The notes beneath the pieces were generated by a model. The model worked only from the letters and a program-made list of their open reading frames with translations. It was not told where the DNA came from and made no database searches. A stretch of DNA of 64,000 nt from Anisus vortex (taxonomy: Eukaryota > Mollusca > Gastropoda > Planorbidae). Both the position numbers and the translations under genes were made by a program. Below, piece by piece: positions 55,801 to 64,000 of this stretch. Where the stretch lies: positions 20,375,196 through 20,439,195 of the forward strand of contig OX421494.1 of the NCBI GenBank assembly GCA_949126835.1, given 5' to 3'. Each line of letters begins with the position of its first letter. Positions within the stretch are counted from its first letter, which is position 1.

Positions 55801-56844
55801 TGCTTAATTCGTTAATTTATTTTTTAAAATAAACTTAGACCTATTACTAATCACCGTATGTTAAGGTTATACAATGGGCGCAGTTTCCAAATGATGTTCC
55901 TTTGAAATGCTTTCAAATTTAGTGTGTGGTCGGGACCGGGTTTTTCCGTACTGCGAAATATTGCTGTCTACTTTTTTTATTATTAACTTTTTTAATTGTT
56001 TGGTATTTGTTTTCTTTTGATCGTATTATTGTTAGTTTTATATTATTAATAAGAAGTCAGAAGACAGCAACAATCCATTTGCATATTGTGTAAAATGGCA
56101 GCAACATAGATTCCGTTCCGATCTATTTATAGATCAGTGGCACAGTAAGATTTAGACACAATTTTGTTTACATCGGTAAGTGCAGTGGACATTTTAAGGT
56201 TTTTCCTTTCTTCTATAGATCAGTGCCAGGGTTCGTACGCAAGTCTGGAAGTCTGGAAAAAGTCTTAAAAATCCGATTTTGGTTCTCCAGACCTTCAAAA
56301 GTCTTAAATATTCTTTTTTGTCTTTAAAAAGTCTGAAATTTTTGGGTAAAAGTCTGGAATTGAAAAATTTGTAACCAACAAGTTTTTTTTATTTTTTATT
56401 ATTTAACCTTCTTCCCCCTCCCTCTTGGTATTTGGCTCAAATAAAAACGTAAGCAGCATGACGTCTGTGAGTGTCAACTACGGGTACCAAGCGATAGCAG
56501 ACTCCGCCCCCCCCCCTCCCCTCTCCGCTTGTGCGAGTTGTCGCGTTGGGTTTAGTACGCGTTACAAAGAAAAGTTTCCGCGGCCTTCTGAAAGGTCAAA
56601 AAGTTATTTTTAAAAATGAAAACGTCTTGAAATAAAATAAAGTATACCCCCGCTTTACCTCCTCACGAATGGCGAAAAACCGCGAATATTGGATGCAGTT
56701 TTAAAAAAAACTATGTATGAGATTATATACAGTACTAAATGCTTCCCAAACACTTTCTAAACACACTCTTACTCATTAGTACAGTAGGCCTAAAAAATTT
56801 AGTCTAGTAATATTGCATGCAGTTTTGTATTTCCCTAATGTAGT
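55801..56844 (+). other. Non-coding stretch with a hAT-like left end
   Basis: CAGGGTTCGTACGCAAGTCT (56227) followed by tandem AGTCTGGAAAAAGTC phrases looks like the left end of another DNA-transposon family. No right end was found. Confidence 0.45.
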
Positions 56845-59178
56845 CAGGGCCCTCACATGCCTTTGTGGCGCCCCAGGGCAAAAGTCTCAGCGCCGCCCCG
56901 TTGCATACTGTAACTGCATTGTTTAGTGCATAGGTTCTCAACCTTTTTCGGCTCAAAGGCCCTTTTTTCAAATCTTTATCTCTCACTGCTTCCCCCCCCC
57001 TCCCCCCATCAAATCCGAAGTTGAACTAATGAGTCAAATTAGCCGCATATAATTTGTATAGGCCGAATAGATTTGTATGCAATTTTATCATCCTAAAAAG
57101 AGCTGAAATATCATACAAAGAGCTGAAATTAATACATTTGTTTAATTGTTGTTTAATAAATAAATTAAAAAATATTGGCCCTACTGCAAAAGAGGTTTTG
57201 AAAATAAAATCAATGTTAAAGTGAAGCTTGTATCTGGTATGTTGCTAGTGGGTTCGTCTACGTTCAAATAAATAGGGTGTGGAAATGGAATATTTTTTAT
57301 TTTTTTTTGCCAAAACCAAAAGACCTAGAGAAATTGATGGATGTCCTTTTGCAACCAAAAGTCGTGATTATAGCCCATTTCTGCTTTCAATTTTTATTCT
57401 TGTTTTGTTATTTATTCTTCTTGCAGTTGTAAAGGTAGGGCTGATTTTAATACTTCACCATTAGAAACAAAGGTCTAATAACCAATCGGGAATTTTCATG
57501 TTTATAATATTATCTTTAAATCATCTGTTGAAGTAATAATTAATTGTTTCAATGAATTGAAGTAAGCATGTCTTCGTTAGTTGTTCTTTATACATTCAAG
57601 ATTTCTGCGTCCAAAGTTGTGCTTGTAAGCCATTAATGAACAAAAAAAAAAAAAACACTCTTTGTCTTCTTTTAATTAAGGTCGATTCCCTGAAATCATT
57701 TTTTTAAAACGTATTTAATTCAATTAAAAAGAGATATCAATTTTTAATTGTATGAGATTTTCTCTCAAATAATTGTCTTTGGTTTCCAAAAACTTTAGCA
57801 TTGAAACAAATATCCATACAATATATTTAAACTTTAGATGACTAGCGTACCTAAGTGGTAGTAACAAACTATTTGTAATCCTAATTATTCTTTAAAAAAT
57901 TTGCCAAACTCTCTGAACATTCTATCATTGAATGCGTTGCTTCTGTTTTGTTATCTGCAGTAATTACGTATTGTAGTGAGTCATGCAGGCGATATCTGAG
58001 ATTTTTAACAAATTAATGTTGTCGATGAATCAAAGAGAGCTAATACATCTGGCAGAGATTTCTTATATTACGACATCAAGCTATGATAGAATCCATACCA
58101 TCGTCAATGGAAGAATTTCTTTTTTCCCTAAAAAGTATTTTAGTTAAAGTAATATAATTTGCCTTTAGTGTCCTTAATTTTTGCAAAACTAGCAAAATGT
58201 TCCCTTTTATAGCAAAGAAAAAAACCTTAACGTTTAATTATTGTCAGGTAGCGTGTGGACTCCCATCAAGTTGTAAAAATGTGGAAAGTTTTTAGGGTAC
58301 TCACACAATATAGGCCTACTCTAACTTCACCACGTGCCATTGCATTAATTCGTCTCTGCATAGTGCTTCTGCTAAACTTATATTTCTTTAATAAGTCGAT
58401 ATCAAAACTGGTTTTTATAAATCAAAGGCTATATAAATCTAATTTATTCAAATTAAAACCAAAACAATCTGATGAAACTGTGATAATGAACAAAAGCACC
58501 GAACTATTATAGGCTACTCACCCTAGCCTCTACTTCCTCTTCTAAAAATCTAATCACCGCCCCCATCTGCATTTCTCAGATACAGCCTAAATATGGCAAT
58601 AGAATGAGCTTTATACGACTTTTACGTCACAATTACACAGTAGGCATAAGTCGATAAAGCCTTTGTCCTAGCGCAAGATTACCCTTCTTATAAGTGAAGC
58701 AGATCTTAATTTTGGTAAGTAAAAAATCAGTGGTGTTGAATCTATTTCAAGTATGCTACTTTCGTACCGCCCACTGACCCTTCAGTGATCCCTACTGTTG
58801 CCGGGAACATCAGCGCCCCCCCCCCCCTCCAGAGCTTCTCACCGCCCCCTGGGGGCGATTAGTTAATTATTATGATTAAAATGCAATTTTTTTATAAGAA
58901 TATTCTAGATGAGCCAATTTTTTATGAAACCTTTGTGAGCTTATTAAAAAGTTAAACATTTGTATAAAACAATTTGAGAGTAATTAAATAAGATGTCAAC
59001 TTCTACTAATCTATATTTATTCATTATTCCTTTTGTTTACAATTTGTGTTTCAAATTTTAGTTCCCCTTTAACTCTACTAAAATTTCTGGTATGAACTTA
59101 GGCTAAATGTGCCGCCCCCCTAGAAGTGCCGCCCCCGGGCATATGCCCCCCTCTGCCCTCCCCCGTGTGAGGGCACTG
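56845..59178. mobile_element. 2.3-kb hAT element with perfect 8-bp TSD
   Basis: The left end CAGGGCCCTCACA and the right end TGTGAGGGCACTG are 13-bp inverted repeats with one mismatch. AATGTAGT stands on both sides (56837-56844 and 59179-59186). Subterminal GCGCCCCAGGGCA and GCCCCCGGGCATA words mirror each other. It contains another hAT-like end from 56930 onward. No transposase motif was found. A short open frame (58255-58512) is not recognised. The 5' 430 bp recur at 5857. Confidence 0.85.
56930..58860. mobile_element. Nested relative of the CATAGGTTCTCAAC hAT family, right end lost
   Basis: CATAGGTTCTCAACC then TTTTTCGGCTC at the left and CTTCTCACCGCCCCCTGGGG at the right correspond to the ends at 17831 and 18891-18930. 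The last 20 or so bases (GTTGAGAACCTATG) are missing here. The same inner left end sits at the same place in the partial copy at 5943, so the nesting predates the spread of the composite. Confidence 0.6.
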
Positions 59179-59253
59179 AATGTAGTTATGATAATGTAAA
59201 CACATTTTAATTTTGTACTGCAACAATACAGCAAGTACAGGAGTACAGTACAC

Positions 59254-59734
59254 GTAGCCTAACACCGCATAGCATAGTTACTCATACTGTATTACTGTAG
59301 CCTAACACCGCATAGCATAGTTACTCATACTGTATTACTGTAGCCTAACACCGCATAGCATAGTTACTCATACTGTATTACTGTAGCCTAACACCGCATA
59401 GCATAGTTACTCATACTGTATTACTGTAGCCTAACACCGCATAGCATAGTTACTCATACTGTATTACTGTAGCCTAACACCGCATAGCATAGTTACTCAT
59501 ACTGTATTACTGTAGCCTAACACCGCATAGCATAGTTACTCATACTGTATTACTGTAGCCTAACACCGCATAGCATAGTTACTCATACTGTATTACTGTA
59601 GCCTAACACCGCATAGCATAGTTACTCATACTGTATTACTGTAGCCTAACACCGCATAGCATAGTTACTCATACTGTATTACTGTAGCCTAACACCGCAT
59701 AGCATAGTTACTCATACTGTATTACTGTAGCCTA
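59254..59734. repeat. 43-bp minisatellite, 11 copies, nearly identical
   Basis: The unit is GTAGCCTAACACCGCATAGC, then ATAGTTACTCATACTGTATT, then ACT. No differences were noticed between copies. The array starts 76 bp after the right end of the hAT element. Confidence 0.97.
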
Positions 59735-60071
59735 CCGTAAAGTTATTTTCTATGCGTAGGGGCCTATTAGAATTGACAAAAAAAAACAAATTTAAAACCC
59801 GTTTTACCGGGCATTCGTTTTTATGACGTTAGGATGCTAGCCGACGGGGCATACGATGCGATAGGGTTAAGAGCCAAACCCGCGAATATGCGAGGGTATA
59901 CTGTATATTATTATGTAGGTCTATTACTCCTCAAATTTGACGATCAACCGATTGGATGTGTAAAAACATTTTAGTTATGCACCGGAACCAGTCTGCTAAA
60001 CACGGCCTTTGTAACAAATTTGCGTTCGTTATTTTACATTACTACAAGCATAGGCCTATATTTAAGATAGG
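59735..60071. other. Non-coding stretch, nothing recognised
   Basis: Between the 43-bp array and the hAT element. It contains TAGGCCTA and TATAGGCTATAGG words next to the insertion site. Confidence 0.5.
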
Positions 60072-60079
60072 CTATAGGC

Positions 60080-62879
60080 TAGGGTGTCCCAAAAAAATGA
60101 AGTTTTGAAATGTTGATGTCTCACCCCACAGAATATGTCTGTATGGTAACAGTAGTTAACCTGCAAAATTTCAGCTCATTTGGACAATGTTTAGAGGTCC
60201 CCCAAGAGGTTTAAAGTTCCAGATTTTGGTGTAAAATCATTCGCGGTCAAATCTAATACAGCGTTAATGTTGCATTATATGCGAAACTGATATATTCAGT
60301 AACAAATTGATGCTTAGTATTGTTTATAATATTAAATGAAACAAAATATATAAATCTTGAATGGTTTATATTTTTAAATTTGAAATTTAAGTAAAAAATT
60401 ATGAAAAACAAAGTTTTATTCATTTTGTCAAGTTAATTCTTGAAAGAATGTCAATCTGCTTGAAAAATAATAATAAGCAATGCAATTTAGCATTCCTAAT
60501 ATTTATCTTGTACTTTGTACTGTAGGGTAGACAAAAATTTTAAAAAGTTCTTCAAATTTAAATTTTAGCCAGCTGTTTACGATTACACTCTGCAAAATTT
60601 TTCCGATGTTTGTCAACCACTTGGAGCAAACATTGTTTTTGTTCTTCGTCCTTGGTGATACTGTCATTGAAATTTTGTTTCAATGCTACACCTTGCTCTG
60701 CAGAGTCATTGATACAAGCCAGATTCTTTACAAAATCTGCTGCAACTTTAAAGGATGGTGTATCTGACCATGCTTCAACAGGAACATCTAGAAAACTGGC
60801 ATCAATGTTGGATGTTTCAAAAAATGTGGTAGAAGCCCGCAAATCAACAACACTTTTTGGTAGTGTTTTTATGAGATGCGGTCCACGTTCTGATTGCATT
60901 GTCCGAACAAGGCCAGTTTTTTCTTTGTCCGACAAAAGGGTTGAAAATAACGCAAGCGTCGACAGTTCCGGACTCAAGTACCACGAGTGACGCGCCATCA
61001 TTTTCAATCCAGTCGTTTGAAGAACAGCATCATCATATTCGTATAAACGCTGTATCAACAAGATATCATTCACAGGTGCAACTGCGGTGAGCCTGCATGA
61101 AAACCATGATTGAAGATAAACACCTATGGTAAACCGATTAAAGCGCTGAATACCTTGTAATTCTCAAGCTGTTAACTGAAAGATGGTTTCGTTGCCTGCA
61201 AACAATAGTTCGATTTTCAATGCATAGATTGCTTTCGCCATCCACCTTGCCCTATGTAGGGCACCAGGTCTGCGAATGCTGACATCAACCTCCAACCCAA
61301 CCATTTGTGCAGCAAGCAGAAGAAATTCCTAATAATCATCACGTGAATGACTGACCTCAAGTTCTTTAATCGAATCGGACACGATTATCAAAGGGGCGGA
61401 TCTGGCTTCGGGTGTGTGGTTTAATTCTGGCCATTTTTCTCGAAATCTCTTAAAAAACAAAATCTCTGGTCCAGTGGATGGTCCTAGACAAACATTGAAT
61501 GCATCGGAAAGGAGTACTTCCAACATGTGGTGACGGCATGCCATCCATAATAGATTACGTCCCAGGGCTACTTCTAACAGAGTGCAAGCTCCATTGAGTC
61601 TTCCAGTATTGGAAGCCGTAGTGTCGAAGCACATGCCGATGACCAAAGATTCTCACTTCCACGATTTGATATGTTCATAGACTGCATCAGCAGCTGCCCA
61701 TCCTGACCCGGATGCTAACTTGGGAACACCAAGAAGCTTTGTAGTGCCATCGACAAGTGATGAGAGCAGGACAGGTAATCGATCGACGTTGTTGGTAACC
61801 TCTTCGGTAGCATCAGGCAATAGCTTACCATCCCAATGAACAATTGATTTTGAGGGAATATAGTTTTCTTTTATACGTTTTTTTGAAGCAAAAAAAAAAC
61901 AACACAACATGAACTTCTAATTGTGATTAAATATAGAGAAATAAAAAATCTTTGTTGACGACGAAGCTTGCGATGACAATGCATTGTGCTCTTGGAAAAT
62001 ACTGTGTCAGATGTCGGAACACCAGCTTCGTTGAATGCGGATGCAAGTATCATTGTAGATTTTCTAATGCTGGTGTTCGTTCTGTCCAGCACTGCAGCAA
62101 CTTTTGGTGATATGATGCTTCGTCTGCGATGTCATGTTGCAGAATTTGTTTTGCTTGAGGATGCTGATTGGATGACAAATTCTTCATCAGGTTCTGCATC
62201 GTCACTGGAATCCCGACAAATGGATGATGTCATTGAATGTGTGTCTGTGTCACTGTCAGAACCACCTACATCCAGTTGCTGTTCTATGTCTACTGCTGAC
62301 TCTACACTTGAACCTGATGGTAACCCATGGTGACGGCACTGTGATGTAGCATCTTTTGCTGCATCACCAACATCCCTGATAAATTGTTTCTGACGCTCAG
62401 CAACTCGTTTTTCTTTAGCAGCAAGCTTTTTGTCCACAGATCCAATTGATCCTGTTCTTGATTCTCGTTGCAACTTCAAAAACTGCTTAGTTTAAAACAA
62501 TCAAATCTTCAAAAAATATGCACAAGTTTTGCACATTAGGTATTTTATATGTTTTCTCGCATTTATTACATTTTCTAATTAAGAATCACACAATTACAAC
62601 TCTAGTTAATGGTAGCAATGAGGTAAATATAAGTATATTTAAACTTCATTTTATTCATATATGGCATGCAAAAACTGCAAGTTATTTGAGCCACGATCGT
62701 CTGGATTTTTATGTTGGCCTAATACTGGAATTTTAAAAGCTCTTGGGGGACCTCTAAATGTTGTTCAAATGAGCTACAACTTCACCAATTCACTCATTGT
62801 ACCCAAGAGACACATTTCAGGGGGTGAGACACCAAAGATTTAAAAAAATTTTTTTTTTTAGCATTTCTGGGACACCCTA
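60080..62879 (-). mobile_element. 2.8-kb hAT-like transposon with long TIRs and perfect 8-bp TSD
   Basis: The termini TAGGGTGTCCCA and its complement stand inside identical CTATAGGC duplications (60072-60079 and 62880-62887). The inverted repeats are unusually long, about 143 bp at the left (60080-60222) and 156 bp at the right (62724-62879). They share GATGTCTCACCCC, CAGCTCATTTGRACAA and TTAGAGGTCCCCCAAGAG. The TSD has TA at positions 4-5, the preference known for Buster-type hAT insertions. Inside is a minus-strand transposase-like frame with several stops. The element looks complete in outline but coding-dead. Confidence 0.88.
60558..62479 (-). pseudogene. Broken hAT-like transposase
   Basis: Read from 62479 leftward. 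The N-terminal part is charged and Ser-rich (KKLAAKEKRVAERQKQF). Then come VLDRTNTSIRKSTMILASAF and a middle part with IVHWDGKLLPD and LPVLLSSLVDG. A core follows with GMCFDTTASNTGRLNGAC, LLWMACRHHMLEVLL, RRPGALHRARWMAKAIY and a C-terminal region ending CNRKQLAKI. An Asp in FDTT, a C-x2-H motif (CRHH) and an RW motif in that order fit the RNase H-like core of hAT transposases. The frame is interrupted by TGA at 62132-62134, TGA at 61653-61655, TAG at 61329-61331 and TGA at 61164-61166. It also changes frame between about 61970 and 61910, through an intron or an indel. It cannot make a full protein as one exon. No zinc-finger (BED) domain was seen. Confidence 0.75.
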
Positions 62880-63182
62880 CTATAGGCCTATACACTTTAA
62901 ATTCTTCCAAGATCGTATGCTCTTTTTTTTTGCTACCAATATGGAAAATGCCTATGGGGAGGGGAAGGCTCGGGGGGGGGGGGGGGGGTGGAGATACTAA
63001 AAGCGGTTTTTATACAATTTATGTCCGTATGGTATTTTTAAAACCATGAACCACTAAGTCAAATAAACGTGTTATAGTTTTTCACTCCCCCTGTATTAAT
63101 TACCACTGCCTTCCTTCTCCAATAATCGCTACTGCCCCATCCACTAATTGCCTCTGTCCCCTAATGCCATCCTGCACTCTCC

Positions 63183-63365
63183 AGTAAGTGGGGCGCGGTG
63201 AGAGCTTTCGGCCGCCGAACCGAAGGTTCTGGCATCAAATATAGTTGAGGGCTGATCCTGGGTCAACCCAGCCCTGACTTTAGTTGGAGCAACTTAAAGG
63301 CGACTGAGCATTGCGGTGGCCACACAATCTTCTAGTATGCCTTGGCCAATTAAACCGGTGAACGC
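63183..63365 (+). mobile_element. SINE copy, plus strand
   Basis: GGGGCGCGGTGAGAGCTTTC, then GGCCGCCGAACCGAAGGTTC form the tRNA-like head. The body has GGGTCAACCCAGCCCTGACT, GACTGAGCATTGCGGTGGCC and AGTATGCCTTGGCCAATTAA. It is more diverged than the copy at 28338, and the B-box is weak (AGGTTCTGGCATC). Confidence 0.7.
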
Positions 63366-63703
63366 TGCTCTACTAGTCCTCTGGAACAATTCGGTCCTAC
63401 TGGATAACTTTACCACTACTTACTTTCTCCAGCAATCACAACTGCCCAATTATCCAGTAATCGCATCTGCCCATCTACTAATTGTATCTCTCCATTCCAG
63501 CCATCGTCATTTTCAACCCCCTTCACCCTCCCCCCCTTCCCGCTACCATTATTTGACATATATTCGCATCTTTTACAGCTGCTGATAATTTTCCACTACA
63601 TTAAATCATCTATTCATTCATGTATCAGCTTAAAAAACTTTTTTGACATTATAAGAAAAAAGAAAAAAAAACTTCCGGGTTAAGTATCTTCCAGCTGTAC
63701 TTC
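63366..63703. other. Non-coding stretch, nothing recognised
   Basis: CCAGCAATC/CCAGTAATCGC phrases suggest a decayed short repeat (63110-63520). No gene seen. Confidence 0.5.
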
Positions 63704-63784
63704 TTAACCCTTCCCGTACCGACCTACTTCTATCTATGCTGCCTTCAGTTCCGCTATATACGCGCCCGGGACTGTAAGGGTTAA
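63704..63784 (-). mobile_element. 73-bp TTAA-flanked mini-element, copy 2
   Basis: TTAA at 63704-63707 and 63781-63784 enclose 73 bp (63708-63780) that equal the reverse complement of copy 1 at 14235-14307 except for one C/A difference. Almost no divergence in so short a sequence suggests recent mobility or constraint. Confidence 0.8.
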
Positions 63785-64000
63785 TAAGCTCGCTCAACTT
63801 TGTCTGGTGTGTACATCTTATTGGTTGAATTAATAAACTGAGAACTAACTCATGCAAGAGCTTGAAACCTATTAACCTTTGCGTTATTGTGGAGTGTGGG
63901 CTGAACGATATGTAAAGCTTAGCCTTGTCTTTGGTCTACATCTCTGTGTGCACAGGTCGTCTTGACCAGAATCAGGTCGTGCCGAGCAGACGATGTCGAA

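Noticed and set aside
58255..58512. 85-codon open frame inside the 56.8-59.2 kb hAT element as a transposase
   Set aside because: No catalytic or zinc-finger motif and no homologous frame elsewhere in the window, so not called as a gene.
60610..61090. Plus-strand frames over the transposase region
   Set aside because: The minus strand carries the recognisable D, CxxH and RW motifs and one continuous frame between stops.
47500..64000. Search for the catalytic His, Asp and Ser exons of the S1 protease
   Set aside because: No TAAHC-, DIAL- or GDSGG-like coding segment with splice sites was noticed downstream of exon D. They are probably beyond the window, though a short exon could have been missed by eye.

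Overview
The window reads as animal nuclear DNA, most likely from a mollusc and plausibly a heterobranch snail. Exons are short, GC-rich and bounded by GT-AG sites inside visibly AT-rich sequence. The rest is SINEs, non-LTR retrotransposon tails, hAT-type DNA transposons and very long tandem arrays. There is no bacterial-style gene packing. The species guess rests on repeat style and gene content only, because no species-diagnostic gene was seen.

Genes. The one convincing host gene runs on the + strand. Its exons at 21691-21954, 23898-24056, 24807-25101 and 46269-46396 join in frame. They encode two thrombospondin type-1 (TSP1) modules, an acidic linker, and the activation site and start of a chymotrypsin-fold (S1) serine protease. 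The protein is probably a secreted modular zymogen. Its signal peptide exon(s) and the catalytic His/Asp/Ser exons were not found here, so the gene continues on both sides. The third intron is about 21 kb and carries most of the large tandem arrays. A second, tentative gene start lies at 4836-4998: a strong ATG context, a CTTCCGG motif upstream and a GTGAGT donor.

Mobile DNA. Several elements can be delimited by terminal inverted repeats (TIRs) and 8-bp target-site duplications (TSDs), the hAT signature. They are 4212-4536 (perfect TSD), 17831-18950, 28898-29249 (ends like the SPIN/Charlie group), 29856-31372 with 30126-31100 nested inside, 56845-59178 (perfect TSD), and 60080-62879 (perfect TSD, TIRs of about 150 bp, a broken transposase on the minus strand). 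Two 73-bp elements flanked by TTAA (14235-14307 and 63708-63780) differ at one base. There is also a MITE family with GGGGCCGTCCATAA ends, a tRNA-headed SINE family, and 3' ends of a CR1/L2-like LINE.

Tandem arrays, left to right: 9 bp (0.2 kb), 10 bp (2.7), 51 bp (11.3), GATA/GACA (15.7-16.9), 49 bp (26.4), purine tract (33.2-34.6), 34 bp (35.8-37.8, with an 850-bp higher-order period), 51 bp (39.2), 47 bp (39.7), 22 bp (41.2), 53 bp (42.1-45.1), GA-rich (45.6-46.2), CT/CATTCTTATTTT (50.8-51.9) and 43 bp (59.3). The long open reading frames over these arrays follow from the repeats and are not annotated as genes.

I found no CRISPR array, rRNA, confident tRNA gene or operon. All repeat comparisons were made by eye within this window.
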